DNA from: Rhodocyclaceae bacterium | GTDB lineage: Bacteria > Pseudomonadota > Gammaproteobacteria > Burkholderiales > Rhodocyclaceae | Assembly (NCBI GenBank): GCA_020445765.1 | Contig: JAGRFY010000007.1 | Coordinates: 1 to 64,000, forward strand | DNA length: 64,000 nt | Direction of reading: 5' to 3' | Part shown: one piece after another, positions 21,460 through 30,908 of the stretch | How positions within the stretch are numbered: position 1 is the first letter of the stretch | Layout of the letters: each line of letters opens with the position of its first letter | Made by a program: the position numbers and the translations under genes | Notes under the pieces: model-generated | What the model was told of the DNA's origin: nothing | Seen by the model: the letters and a program-made list of their open reading frames with translations, nothing else | The model's database searches: none

Positions 21460-22587
21460 ATGCGTCTCGTCACCTTCCTGATCCTGTTCCTGTCCGCCCA
21501 GCTCGCATTCGGCCAGGCTGCCCCGTCGCCGCAGGTCGCGGCCAATACCTGGTTGCTGCTCGACTTCGTGACCGGCCAAGCGCTGCTCGACCACGATGCC
21601 GGGCGCCGCATCGAGCCGGCCTCGCTGACCAAGCTGATGACTGCCTACCTGACCTTCGCCGCGCTCAAGGAGGGGCGGATCACACCGGAACAGCAGGTGC
21701 CGGTGTCGGAGAAGGCGTGGAAGATGATCGGCTCGCGGATGTTCATCGAGCCGCGCAAGCCGGTCACCGTCGACCAGCTGGTGCAGGGCATGATCGTGCA
21801 GTCGGGCAACGATGCCTGCGTCGCGCTGGCGGAGCTGATCGCCGGCTCGGAAGAAGGCTTCGCCCAACTGATGAACCGCGAGGCCGAGCGCCTCGGCATG
21901 AGGGACACCCACTTCATGAACAGCACCGGGCTGCCACATCCGGAGCACCTGACCACGGCCCGCGACCTCGGCATCCTGTCCGCCGCCATCATCCGCGATT
22001 TCCCCGAGTACTACCCGACCTATTCGCAGAAGGAATTCAGCTACAACGACATCAAGCAGCCCAATCGCAACCGGCTGCTGTGGGTCGATCCGACCGTCGA
22101 CGGCATCAAGACCGGCCACACCGAAAGCGCAGGCTATTGCCTGATCGCATCGGCGAAGCGTGGCGAACGACGCCTGATCTCGGTGGTCACCGGTGCCGCC
22201 AGCGAGGCCAGTCGTGCCGAGGAATCCCTCAAGCTGCTCAACCACGGTTTCCTGTTCTTCGATACCGTTCGCCTCTACGAAGCCGGCAAGCCGGTATCGT
22301 CGCTGCCGGTCTGGAAGGGGGAATCGGACGCTCTGGATGCCGGCTTCCTGAACGACTTCATGCTGTCGGTGCCGAAGGACCAGGTGGCCAACCTGCAGTT
22401 CGACCTGGCCAGCATGCAGCCGGTGACCGCTCCGGTCGCAAAGGGACAACAGGTCGCGACCCTGCGTATCTCGCTCGACGGCCAGCCGATCGGCGAATAC
22501 CCGGTGCTTGCGCTGCACGACGTCCCCGAGGCCGGTCTGCTTGGCCGCACCTGGGACGCCTTGCGGCTCTGGATCAAGAGCCTGTAA
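21460..22587 (+). CDS. dacA: D-alanyl-D-alanine carboxypeptidase (PBP5/6 family)
   Basis: Removes the terminal D-Ala from peptidoglycan pentapeptides in the periplasm. 375 residues with a signal peptide (FLILFLSAQLAFGQ). Peptidase S11 motifs are S-x-x-K in ASLTKLMTAY, S-G-N in VQSGNDACVALAE and K-T-G in GIKTGHTESAGY. A C-terminal PBP5-type beta domain starts near residue 275, and the last 18 residues (LLGRTWDALRLWIKSL) form an amphipathic membrane-binding helix. dacA versus dacC cannot be decided from sequence. Confidence 0.94.
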   Translation: MRLVTFLILFLSAQLAFGQAAPSPQVAANTWLLLDFVTGQALLDHDAGRRIEPASLTKLMTAYLTFAALKEGRITPEQQVPVSEKAWKMIGSRMFIEPRKPVTVDQLVQGMIVQSGNDACVALAELIAGSEEGFAQLMNREAERLGMRDTHFMNSTGLPHPEHLTTARDLGILSAAIIRDFPEYYPTYSQKEFSYNDIKQPNRNRLLWVDPTVDGIKTGHTESAGYCLIASAKRGERRLISVVTGAASEASRAEESLKLLNHGFLFFDTVRLYEAGKPVSSLPVWKGESDALDAGFLNDFMLSVPKDQVANLQFDLASMQPVTAPVAKGQQVATLRISLDGQPIGEYPVLALHDVPEAGLLGRTWDALRLWIKSL

Positions 22588-22689
22588 GGTGCCGACGGGC
22601 GGGGTCGCCCGGCCGCGCGTGCAAGCCGCGGAGCCCCCCCGTCACGGGCCGGCCTACGGCAGGCCCGACGGTTGCCGGAGACGAACTCG

Positions 22690-23550
22690 GTGAGTGCGAT
22701 CTGCTACCTCGATGGCGAATACCTGCCCTTGGATCAGGCGCGGGTGTCGCCGATGGACCGGGGCTTCCTGTTCGCCGATGGCGGCTACGAAGTGATCCCG
22801 GTCTACTCGCGTCAGCCGTTCCGGCTCGAGCAGCATCTGGCACGGCTCGACAATACCCTGTCCGGCCTCGAGATCGCCAACCCCCATGGTGACGCGCGCT
22901 GGCGCGAACTGATCGGCGAGACCATCGTGCGCAACGTCTGGCACGACCAGTCGGTCTATGTCCAGGTTACCCGCGGCTGCGAGGGTCGCCGCAACCACGC
23001 CTTCCCGCATGGGCTGGCGCCGACCGTGTTCATCACCAGCGAAGCGCTGGTGACCGTGCCGACGGCACAGCGCGAGGCCGGCGTCAGCGCGATCACCGCA
23101 GCCGATTTCCGCTGGCTGCGCTGCGATCTCAAGACCATCGCGCTGCTGGCCAACTGCCTGCTGCGCAACCAGGCGCTGAAGGCCGGCTGCGTCGAGGCGA
23201 TCCTGCTGCGCGACGGCTTCCTGACCGAAGGTTCGGCCTCGAACATCTTCGTCGTCCGCGACGGCATCATGCTGGCGCCGCCGAAGAGCCATCTGATGCT
23301 GCCCGGCATCACCTACGATGTCGTACTGGAGCTGGCTGCTGCCAACGGCTTGCGCCACCGGGTGCGGGAGATTCTCGAGCAGGAATTGCGTTCCGCGGAC
23401 GAGATCTGGCTGACCTCGTCGACCAAGGAGGTGCTGCCGATCACGCGCCTCGACGGCCATCCGGTGGGCGATGGCCGCCCGGGCCCGGTCGCGAGGCAGA
23501 TGTACGATTGGTATCAGGATTTCAAGGCAAGGGTGATGCGCGGTGGCTGA
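22690..23550 (+). CDS. dat: D-amino acid aminotransferase
   Basis: Fold-type IV PLP enzyme exchanging amino groups between D-alanine and 2-oxoglutarate. 286 residues. Family motifs are YLDGEYLPLDQARVSPMDRG, LFADGGYEVIPVY, YVQVTRGCEGRRNHAFP, the Lys-containing DLKTIALLANCLLRNQA, LTEGSASNIFVV and LPGITYDVVLELA. The GTG at 22690 is preferred because CCGGAG lies 9 bases upstream. D-alanine freed by the carboxypeptidase encoded just upstream is a plausible substrate. Its 3' end overlaps the next gene by 8 bases. Branched-chain aminotransferase-like 4-amino-4-deoxychorismate lyase is the main alternative. Confidence 0.88.
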   Translation: MSAICYLDGEYLPLDQARVSPMDRGFLFADGGYEVIPVYSRQPFRLEQHLARLDNTLSGLEIANPHGDARWRELIGETIVRNVWHDQSVYVQVTRGCEGRRNHAFPHGLAPTVFITSEALVTVPTAQREAGVSAITAADFRWLRCDLKTIALLANCLLRNQALKAGCVEAILLRDGFLTEGSASNIFVVRDGIMLAPPKSHLMLPGITYDVVLELAAANGLRHRVREILEQELRSADEIWLTSSTKEVLPITRLDGHPVGDGRPGPVARQMYDWYQDFKARVMRGG

Positions 23551-23815
23551 CCGACAAAGCGAATCGCTGATCGAATTTCCGAGCGACTTCCCGATCAAGA
23601 TCATGGGCGTGCGCAGCGACGACTTTGCGCAGCTCGTGCTCGAAGTGGTGCTGCGGCACGATCCGGACTTCGATGGCGGCACGATGGAGATGCGGCCGTC
23701 GCGCAAGGGCAGCTACCTGTCGCTGACCTGCACCGTACGCGCGACCTCGCAGCGCCAGCTCGACGCGCTCTATCGCGAGCTCTCCGCCCATCCGCTGGTC
23801 AAGGTGGTGCTGTGA
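23543..23815 (+). CDS. ybeD: DUF493/YbeD family regulatory protein
   Basis: 90-residue ferredoxin-like-fold protein. Hallmarks are IEFPSDFPIKIMGVRSDDFAQ, RPSRKGSYLSLTCTVRATSQ and LDALYRELSAHPLVKVVL, covering the whole family. The start is GTG at 23543, inside the end of dat (8-base overlap), so translation is probably coupled. YbeD lies between a dac gene and lipB in many proteobacteria; its precise role, probably lipoate-related or regulatory, is not known. Confidence 0.92.
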   Translation: MADRQSESLIEFPSDFPIKIMGVRSDDFAQLVLEVVLRHDPDFDGGTMEMRPSRKGSYLSLTCTVRATSQRQLDALYRELSAHPLVKVVL

Positions 23816-23963
23816 CGCAGCTCATCCGCAGCAGCAGGCGAGGCGTGATCGGCGCAACCGAAGTGCGGCCCGGAATCCGTCGCGCACCACGTCGTCCCCA
23901 CTGCATCTGCGGACCGCGCACGACCGGCCCCGCGCCGACGCACGGCGACGGGAGGGCAGCCCG

Positions 23964-24596
23964 TTGAGTGCGCCGCCGCTGGTGGTCCGCCGGCTCGGTC
24001 TGGTCGCCTACGAACCGAGCTGGGAAGCGATGCGTGAATACACGGCGCGGCGGGACGAGTCGTGTCCCGACGAGTTGTGGCTGCTCGAGCATCCGCCGAC
24101 CTACACCCTCGGCCAGGCCGGCAAGCCCGAACACCTGTTGCGCGAAACGGAAATTCCGCTGGTCAAGATCGACCGTGGCGGTCAGATCACCTACCACGGG
24201 CCGGGGCAGGTGGTGGCCTACCTGATGCTCGACCTGCGTCGGCGCAATCTCAAGGTGCGCGAGATGGTCCATCGCATCGAACAGGCACTGATCGACTGTC
24301 TGGCCGACTATCGGCTCGAGGCCAGTCGCAAGAGCGGCGCGCCGGGCGTCTATATTGGCGAAGACAAGATCGCCGCCCTCGGCCTCCGGGTGCGAAACGG
24401 CTGCTCATACCACGGACTGGCCCTCAACGTCGATATGGATCTTGCCCCATTTACCTGGATCAACCCCTGCGGCTATAGTGGGCTGAAGACCATACAACTC
24501 AAGGATTTCGGCGTGTCCGACGGGGTCGACGCGGTGGCCGGGCGCTTGCTCGGGCATCTGCTTCGACAATTTCCGTCCGCACTGATTGACGGCTGA
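23964..24596 (+). CDS. lipB: Octanoyl-[acyl carrier protein]:protein octanoyltransferase LipB
   Basis: Transfers octanoyl from ACP to lipoyl domains, the first step of lipoate synthesis. 210 residues. Motifs are [20 protein letters not shown], the invariant [24 protein letters not shown] (about residues 69-92), the catalytic Lys in [24 protein letters not shown] and the catalytic Cys in WINPCGYSG. The start is TTG at 23964 with GGGAGG 8 bases upstream; no suitable ATG exists nearby. The 148 bases between ybeD and lipB hold no gene I can support. Confidence 0.95.
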   Translation: MSAPPLVVRRLGLVAYEPSWEAMREYTARRDESCPDELWLLEHPPTYTLGQAGKPEHLLRETEIPLVKIDRGGQITYHGPGQVVAYLMLDLRRRNLKVREMVHRIEQALIDCLADYRLEASRKSGAPGVYIGEDKIAALGLRVRNGCSYHGLALNVDMDLAPFTWINPCGYSGLKTIQLKDFGVSDGVDAVAGRLLGHLLRQFPSALIDG

Positions 24597-24627
24597 GGCC
24601 GCGCCGGACCGACCACGGAGCCCAGCC

Positions 24628-25575
24628 ATGGAAGGCACCTCCCGCAAGCAGCGCGGCGCGGACAAGACCGCGCGCATCCCGATCAAGATCGTTCCCGCCG
24701 AGCGCCTGAAGAAACCCGAATGGATCCGCATCAAGCTCGGCGCCGGCGAAGAGGTCGAGCGCTTCAACGAGATCAAGGCGACATTACGCGACCACAAGCT
24801 GCACACGGTCTGCGAAGAAGCGTCATGCCCGAACATCCACGAGTGTTTCGGCAAAGGCACCGCCACCTTCATGATCATGGGTGACATCTGCACCCGGCGC
24901 TGCCCGTTCTGCGACGTCGGCCACGGTCGCCCGGACCCGCTGAATGTCGACGAGCCTGCCGAGCTGGCCCGCACCATCGCTGCGATGCGCCTCAACTACG
25001 TCGTCATTACTTCAGTCGATCGCGATGACCTGCGCGATGGCGGCGCCCAGCACTTCGTCGACTGCATCCGCGAGACCCGCACAGCCTCGCCCGCAACCCG
25101 CATCGAGGTGCTGGTGCCCGACTTCCGTGGCCGCATGGAGATCGCCCTCGAGATCTTCGATCAGGCGGCGCCGGACGTCATGAACCACAATCTGGAGACC
25201 GTGCCGCGACTCTATCGGCAGGCACGCCCGGGTTCGGACTACCAGTATTCGCTCGATCTGCTGAAGCAGTTCAAGGCACGGCACCCGGAGGTGCCGACCA
25301 AGTCGGGGCTGATGGTGGGGCTGGGCGAGGACGACGACGAGATCCTTGCGGTGATGCGCGATCTGCGCGCCCATGACGTCGAGATGCTGACCATCGGGCA
25401 GTACCTGCAGCCGTCGGGCGGCCATCTGCCGGTGCTGCGCTACGTTCATCCGGACACCTTCAAGATGTTCGAGACGGAGGCGCTGAAGATGGGCTTCAAG
25501 AATGCAGCCTGCGGTCCGATGGTGCGCTCGAGCTACTGGGCCGACATGCAGGCCCACGGTGCCGGCGTGGTCTGA
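24628..25575 (+). CDS. lipA: Lipoyl synthase LipA
   Basis: Radical-SAM enzyme inserting two sulfurs into the octanoyl chain. 315 residues. The auxiliary 4Fe-4S ligands are in [12 protein letters not shown] and the radical-SAM cluster ligands in [13 protein letters not shown]. The C-terminal serine ligand lies in [14 protein letters not shown] 24628 has ACGGAG 7 bases upstream; a TTG at 24586 inside lipB would add an unconserved 14-residue extension. End of the plus-strand run that begins at mreB. Confidence 0.96.
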   Translation: MEGTSRKQRGADKTARIPIKIVPAERLKKPEWIRIKLGAGEEVERFNEIKATLRDHKLHTVCEEASCPNIHECFGKGTATFMIMGDICTRRCPFCDVGHGRPDPLNVDEPAELARTIAAMRLNYVVITSVDRDDLRDGGAQHFVDCIRETRTASPATRIEVLVPDFRGRMEIALEIFDQAAPDVMNHNLETVPRLYRQARPGSDYQYSLDLLKQFKARHPEVPTKSGLMVGLGEDDDEILAVMRDLRAHDVEMLTIGQYLQPSGGHLPVLRYVHPDTFKMFETEALKMGFKNAACGPMVRSSYWADMQAHGAGVV

Positions 25576-25873
25576 GTGTCGCCGTAGTGTGCCTCGGTTT
25601 GCGCACGCCGGCGTGGTGGCCGGTGATGCCGTGCCGACGCGGCCAACACTTCCGATCGGCCTGCGTCGCGGCAGAGTCGGCCTTGCGCGCCGGATTTGGT
25701 GCCTATGTCGAAAGCCGAATGGTCGAAAGGCGCGAGTTGTGGTGAAATCGCGACGGCGGGACGCCGTCGCCCGACATGAAGAGGGCGCCCGCGTCCGATA
25801 TCGACCGGTCTCGGTGGCTTGATGGCCGAGCATCCTGACGATGATCGGAACCTGTGTTGGAACTGTCCCATAC
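25576..25873. other. Intergenic region between lipA and the caspase-like gene
   Basis: 298 bases with no convincing gene. A 9-bp perfect hairpin (GCGACGGCG at 25750-25758, loop GGA, CGCCGTCGC at 25762-25770) lies about 100 bases before the next start. It has no T-run, so it is not a standard terminator. It could be an RNA structure in the leader of the caspase-like gene or a protein-binding site. Confidence 0.4.
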
Positions 25874-27145
25874 ATGTACTCGAGATCCGATCTGCGAACG
25901 TTGTCGGCCAAGGCCTTCGCGTTCGCGCTCGCACTGATGCTCGCGACCGCGGTGCCAGCGGAGAACCCCGGTGCGGTGATGTCACGCAAGGCGCTGGTGA
26001 TCGGCAACTCCGCCTATCGGGCACTGCCCAGACTGGGCAATCCGGTCAATGACGCACGGGACATTTGTGCGGCGCTCGAGCGGCTCGGCTTCGAGGCCAC
26101 CTGCCTGTTCGACGTGCCGACGAAGCGCGAGATGCGAGACGCCGTGCGTGCGTTCGCCGCCAGCCTCGATTCGCGTTCGGCCGGTTTCTTCTATTTTGCC
26201 GGTCATGGCATCCAGGTCCGGGGCGAGAACTACCTGATGCCGACCGACGCGGAGATCTCGACGCCGCCGGATGTCGACTACGAAGGTTTCGAGCTCGAAT
26301 ATGTGCTGCGCAGCGTGGCCGGCGCACGCAATGCGCCGAACATCATCGTGCTCGACGCGTGCCGCGACAACCCGTTCCAGCGCGCCGATCCGTCGGCCTG
26401 GGTGACGGGTCTGGCGCGGGTCGACCCGCCGGTCGGCACGGTCCTGGTCTACGCGACGGCCCCCGACGGTTCGGCGATCGACGGTGATCAGAAGAACGGT
26501 CTGTTCACAAAGCACCTGCTGTCGCAGATCGAAGCCCAGGGGCTCACGCTAGACGAGATGCTGCGCCGCGTCGCGCAAGGGGTGGAGGCCGAGGCGCGCA
26601 GCGGCTACGGTGCCCGTCAAATCCCGTATCGCAGTTCATCATTTTCGGGACAGTTCTGCTTTGCCGGCTGCACCAACCCCGAGCTCGATGCGCGCATCCG
26701 CGAGATCAGCGAACAGAAGGAACGCCTAGCGCGAGAACTCGAGGCGATTTCGTCCGAAAATCAGCGCCTTCGTGGCGAAGCCTCGCGTGGCGCCCAGGCG
26801 ATCCACGATCTGGAGTCGCGGGTCGAGCAGCTTTCGACGCAGGCGCAGGAAAGCGGTTCACGGCGCAAGGACGTCGAGGACCGGCTCAGCGAGGCCCGCG
26901 AAGCGCTGCAAGCGGCGCGCGACAGCCAGAGCGAGCGGGCCCGGCTCGAATCGGAGAACCAGGCCAAGACCGCCGCGCTGTCGAAGCTGCAGCAGACCTT
27001 GCAGCAGCAGTCCGATCAGCTCGAGGCCTATCGCGCCGAGATTCAGCGTCTGACTCGCGAGCGCGACGGCGGTAGCCGGACGCGGAACATGCCGTCGCCG
27101 AGTAACCAGCCCAGACGTGAATCATTCGTCATGCCCACCTTCTAG
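25874..27145 (+). CDS. Secreted caspase-like (peptidase C14) protein with coiled-coil tail
   Basis: 423 residues from ATG 25874. A signal peptide (SAKAFAFALALMLATAVPA) is followed by a caspase p20 domain (about 36-255): KALVIGNSAYRALPRLGNPV, then the catalytic histidine in FFYFAGHGIQ (H111) and cysteine in IIVLDACRDNPF (C163). A long coiled coil (about 265-395, heptad-rich in Glu, Arg, Gln, Leu) and a basic tail follow. The p10 part is not evident. An ATG at 25841 in the same frame would add 11 residues; neither start has a clear ribosome site. Metacaspase/orthocaspase proteases usually cut after Arg or Lys. The target is unknown. An outer-membrane protein gene follows after 49 bases. Confidence 0.88.
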   Translation: MYSRSDLRTLSAKAFAFALALMLATAVPAENPGAVMSRKALVIGNSAYRALPRLGNPVNDARDICAALERLGFEATCLFDVPTKREMRDAVRAFAASLDSRSAGFFYFAGHGIQVRGENYLMPTDAEISTPPDVDYEGFELEYVLRSVAGARNAPNIIVLDACRDNPFQRADPSAWVTGLARVDPPVGTVLVYATAPDGSAIDGDQKNGLFTKHLLSQIEAQGLTLDEMLRRVAQGVEAEARSGYGARQIPYRSSSFSGQFCFAGCTNPELDARIREISEQKERLARELEAISSENQRLRGEASRGAQAIHDLESRVEQLSTQAQESGSRRKDVEDRLSEAREALQAARDSQSERARLESENQAKTAALSKLQQTLQQQSDQLEAYRAEIQRLTRERDGGSRTRNMPSPSNQPRRESFVMPTF

Positions 27146-27194
27146 CGTTTGAATTTGCAGCCAAACCCGAGCCATGAAAAGGAGATTTCCGGGA

Positions 27195-28070
27195 ATGAAA
27201 AGGATCATCGCGGGCGCCGTGACAATGACGGCATCAATTGTTTTCGGCGTCGCAGGTTCCGCCCATGCGGCCGCAGCCGACGACGGTTCCAGCGTCGAAA
27301 CCGAAGTCTCGTCGATGGGGTCGCTGTATGTGGTTGCCGGTGTCAGGCTCTGGCTGAACCAATGGGATTTCGTCGTATCCGATCGCGAGCTGTTTCTGGC
27401 CAATCCGGCCGACTCGTCGTCGCTGATGATGCGGGACAGGGTCTATTCTGCGACGTCCTCCACGGAAATCGTGCCGATCGTCTACCTTGGCGTGCGTTAT
27501 CGTGATTTCGTCGGGTCTGCCTCGTATTTTGCAAAGACCTCGTTCGAGACCGAGGGGGTTCTGTCGGAAGACGTGGATCGGGAAGAGATCGACCTGAACC
27601 TCGGCTATCAAGTGACCCCCAACTTTGCCGTCTCGCTCGGCTACCGGCGTGGCACCCAGTCCAAGACGACGGACATCGTGGCCGACAGCGAGACGACGGT
27701 GGAGGGCCTGTTGGTAGGCGCCAGTTTCAGCGTACCCATTTCCGGCCCGTTCTCGGCCTATGGCAGTGTGGCCTACGGTCTTGCACACCTGGAGACCGAG
27801 GTGCGCATGGCCAATGGCGACGACACGCTGGATGGCGATTACAGGGTCGGCGAGATCGGCATTTCTTATAGCCTGTCCCATTTGCTCGGCAATTCGGTAC
27901 TGAAGGGCGCCGCATTGACGGTCGGCTATCGGACCTGGGTCATTACCGAGGATGACGTACCGCTCGGAACATATGCGCTCAATGATCCGATACATCCGGT
28001 CAGCATCGACGACACCAAGATAAGGACGACTGCTGACGGATTCGTGATCGGCGCAGTCGCGGTGTTCTGA
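27195..28070 (+). CDS. Outer-membrane beta-barrel protein, unclassified
   Basis: 291 residues. A signal peptide (MKRIIAGAVTMTASIVFGVAGSAHA) is followed by alternating hydrophobic strands with aromatic girdles (LYVVAGVRLWLNQWDFVV, IDLNLGYQVTPNFAVSLGYR, FSAYGSVAYGLAHLETEV), ending in FVIGAVAVF with a terminal Phe, as expected for BAM-dependent barrels. About ten to twelve strands are likely. ATG 27195 is chosen because AAGGAG lies 10 bases upstream; ATG 27174 would add seven residues. No specific family recognised. It is probably co-transcribed with the caspase-like gene. Confidence 0.78.
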   Translation: MKRIIAGAVTMTASIVFGVAGSAHAAAADDGSSVETEVSSMGSLYVVAGVRLWLNQWDFVVSDRELFLANPADSSSLMMRDRVYSATSSTEIVPIVYLGVRYRDFVGSASYFAKTSFETEGVLSEDVDREEIDLNLGYQVTPNFAVSLGYRRGTQSKTTDIVADSETTVEGLLVGASFSVPISGPFSAYGSVAYGLAHLETEVRMANGDDTLDGDYRVGEIGISYSLSHLLGNSVLKGAALTVGYRTWVITEDDVPLGTYALNDPIHPVSIDDTKIRTTADGFVIGAVAVF

Positions 28071-28744
28071 TCTGACGGCCGAACCCCCGGTGCGCATGGC
28101 GTCGTCGTCTTGGCCCGCCATCGTTGCTGGGGCGAGCGGGCGATGCATGCATGGGCGACGCAAGCGCGATACGTGGCCCAGTGGGTGACACGGCGCGCGC
28201 TGAGAGGGCCGCCCTCAGCCCCGTTTCAACGACCCGGCTACGCGACAAGGGGTGGTGCGTTCACGTACGGCTGTTGACCGGCCCTTTGGGTCCGGTCGAC
28301 AGCGTCAAAGTCGCGCCGGCGGCCAGCTTCATGAGGGCCGCGGCCCTCGTCGAATAAGTTGGACGCCACTCGGGGTTGGGCTTGCCGCTGGGGCTGGCGG
28401 GTCGTTTCGTCGATGGCATTGATCGCATTCGGCGCCATGGCCGCATCAGACTACCTCAGCCGGCTTCGAATGCTTTCGGCTCGAGCGCCGGGAGCACACG
28501 CCCGAAGGTTTGTTCCGAACGGATACCGCACTCTGGCACGAAAGATCTCGACAGTCAGTCGCTACGCACGATTGCTCGAGCTTCGATGTCCGCGAATGCG
28601 TCTGTGCGGCAGCCCGTGCCCCCGTCAACTTCGCCCGCCTAGTACCGTCCATGACTAAGGTTATGCTTCTGTCAGTCGATATCAAGTCCCGATAAAGACG
28701 ACAAGCATAGGCGGGCGGGTGGCATGCACCCGAGGGGGAATGTG
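28071..28744. other. 674-base intergenic region before the receptor operon
   Basis: No gene here has family resemblance, a good ribosome site or consistent codon use, although short open frames exist on both strands. A strong imperfect hairpin lies at 28273-28300 (GTTGACCGG paired with CCGGTCGAC, one G-T pair, inner CCC/GGG), without a T-run. I looked for a cobalamin riboswitch before the TonB receptor and did not see its conserved boxes. The region probably holds the promoter of the five-gene cluster downstream. Confidence 0.45.
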
Positions 28745-30871
28745 ATGAATGTCAGAGCTACCGGCGGGCTGCTGATCGCCGCGCTTGGGCTGTGGGGCGC
28801 GACTGCGGCGCAGGCTGCAGACTCTGCGGCCGAAGACGGCGAAGCGCTGCGCAACCTGCTCGAGATTCTCGAGGAACAGACCGAGATCGCCACCAAGACC
28901 CGGCTCAATGCCGACTACGTGCCGGGTCTGGTCACGGTGCTGCACGGCGACGAGATGGCCGCCCTGGGGGCGCGAACGGTCTGGGACGCACTGCGGCTGG
29001 TGCCCGGCGTCGAGCCGTCCACCGACCAGATCGGCGGCCGCCAGACCCTGGTGCGAGGGGTCGGCGGAAGCTTTGCCTCCGGCAACATGAAGATCCTGCT
29101 GAACGGCCGCGCCATGAACTCGGCATTGTCGGCCAATGCCAATCCGGTGCTCAACATGCCGATCGAGCAGGTCGAATCGATCGAAGTCGTGCGTGGCCCG
29201 GGGTCGGCGGTTCATGGCGAATTCGCCTATGCGGGCGTGCTCAACGTGATCACGCGCAAGGAAGGCCGTACCGCCTTCGTGCGCGCCGCGGAGCATGACG
29301 CCTACACGGTCGGCGGCCATGCCGGCTGGACGACCGCACAGGGAGGGCGCGGCAGCGTCAATCTCGGCGGCTGGCACGCCGCCGGCGTCGGTGTCGATTC
29401 GGGGCGCGACGCGCTTTACGGCGGCAACAACGCGCCGCAGAGCGTGCTGTCCCATGCCCCAGGGCCGGTCGACGACGAGATGGAGCAGCGCTCGTTCCTG
29501 TTCGATCTCGCGGGCGGCCCGTTTTCGCTGTCCTTCAGCTACCTCGAGGATGGCAACGGCGATCATTTCGGCACGATCAACGTGCTCGACGACGCCGAGG
29601 CACGCGGCATCGACTATCGCAACCGCTTCCTGATGGTGAACGCTTCCGGCGACTGGATGCTCGCGCCGGACCTGAGCACCTCGGTGACGCTCGGCTGGCA
29701 GTACTACGAGAATCACTTCGACATCCGCCTGCTGCCGAATGGCTTCACCTGGCTGAACGCGGCGTTCCAGCCGACCGTGCTGCCCAACGGTTACGTCTCG
29801 GAAGGCTACTACGAGGAGCAACGGCTGTCGGCCGAACTCGATTTCCGCTGGGAGGGCTGGGAAAACCATCGCTGGCTGGCCGCCCTTGCCGTCGGCAAGA
29901 TCCTGGTCGGGGATTCCTGGCAGCGCAACAACGTGCATCCGCAGACTCTCGAACCGGTCGAGCCGCCGATCCGGGTCGGCCTCGAGGACGGCGTGCCGTG
30001 GGTCTCGGAAGGCCGATCGCGCAGGGTTGCCAGCATCACGCTGCAGGACGAGTACCGGGTCGGCGAGGATGTGACGGTCACCGCCGGCGTCCGTTACGAC
30101 GACTACAGCGACTTCGGCGCCAACACGTCGCCGCGCATTGCGGCGGTCTGGCGGGTGGACCGGCGCCATGTCCTCAAGGCGCAGTATGCGGAGGCGTTCC
30201 GGCCGCCGACCTTCTACGAATCGACCTTCTCGTCCGATCAGGCGCCGGCCTCGTTCAGTACTGCGGCGCTCGAGCCCGAGACCATTCGCAGCCAGGAGCT
30301 GGCCTACATCTACAAGTCGCCGATGACCGATTTCAGGCTGACTGCGTTCCAGTCCCACCTCGCCGACCTGATCGTCGATACCGGGATCCTCGGTTTCGTC
30401 AATGCACCCGGCGTCGACCTCGCCGGCGTCGAACTCGAGATCGGCCGGCGCATTGGCCCGACCTTCCGCGTCGATGCCAACCTGACCCTGGTCGATACCG
30501 AACAGGGCGATTCGGGCGCGACCGTCGCCGGCGCCGCCGAACGGCTCGCCAACCTGATTCTGCGCTATGCGCCGCGCTCGTCCCGCAACTACGCCCTGTG
30601 GCTGCGACATGTTGGCGAGCGGGCGCGCGAACCCGGCGACTCGCGTGCGGCCCTCGACGGCTACGAGACCGTTGACGTGACGGCATCGTGGGCAGACTGG
30701 CCGAAGCGCGGCCTCAGCCTTCGCGTCGGCGTTGCCAATCTGTTCGACCGCGACGTGCGCTACCCCGCATTCAACACGCTCGACATCATCGGCCAGCCCT
30801 TCCCGTCGTATCGCGACGACTATCCACAGCCCGGCCGCAGCGCCTGGCTGCAGCTCCAGGCCGACTTCTAG
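28745..30871 (+). CDS. TonB-dependent outer-membrane receptor
   Basis: 708 residues. A signal peptide (GLLIAALGLWGATAAQA) and a short acidic helix (ALRNLLEILEEQTEIATKTR) precede the plug domain (about 45-160: VPGLVTVLHGDEMAALGART, DALRLVPGVEPS, VESIEVVRGPGSAVHGEFAY). A 22-strand barrel domain follows, with the C-terminal region NLFDRDVRYPAFN and final residue Phe. ATG 28745 follows GAGGGG by 7 bases; a start at 28724 is the alternative. There is no N-terminal FecA-type signalling domain. The ligand is unknown; the 37-base gap to the CruF/CrtC-like gene and the kinase genes beyond suggest a sensing role. Confidence 0.92.
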   Translation: MNVRATGGLLIAALGLWGATAAQAADSAAEDGEALRNLLEILEEQTEIATKTRLNADYVPGLVTVLHGDEMAALGARTVWDALRLVPGVEPSTDQIGGRQTLVRGVGGSFASGNMKILLNGRAMNSALSANANPVLNMPIEQVESIEVVRGPGSAVHGEFAYAGVLNVITRKEGRTAFVRAAEHDAYTVGGHAGWTTAQGGRGSVNLGGWHAAGVGVDSGRDALYGGNNAPQSVLSHAPGPVDDEMEQRSFLFDLAGGPFSLSFSYLEDGNGDHFGTINVLDDAEARGIDYRNRFLMVNASGDWMLAPDLSTSVTLGWQYYENHFDIRLLPNGFTWLNAAFQPTVLPNGYVSEGYYEEQRLSAELDFRWEGWENHRWLAALAVGKILVGDSWQRNNVHPQTLEPVEPPIRVGLEDGVPWVSEGRSRRVASITLQDEYRVGEDVTVTAGVRYDDYSDFGANTSPRIAAVWRVDRRHVLKAQYAEAFRPPTFYESTFSSDQAPASFSTAALEPETIRSQELAYIYKSPMTDFRLTAFQSHLADLIVDTGILGFVNAPGVDLAGVELEIGRRIGPTFRVDANLTLVDTEQGDSGATVAGAAERLANLILRYAPRSSRNYALWLRHVGERAREPGDSRAALDGYETVDVTASWADWPKRGLSLRVGVANLFDRDVRYPAFNTLDIIGQPFPSYRDDYPQPGRSAWLQLQADF

Positions 30872-30908
30872 AGCGTTCCGCCTTCGCCCCACCCCCACGC
30901 TACCCGCC

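Noticed and set aside
28359..28695. Small plus-strand frames in the gap before the receptor gene
   Set aside because: No ribosome site, overlapping frames of similar length on both strands, and no family resemblance.
28071..28744. Cobalamin or other riboswitch before the TonB receptor
   Set aside because: None of the conserved cobalamin-box elements could be found by eye; only a simple hairpin is present.
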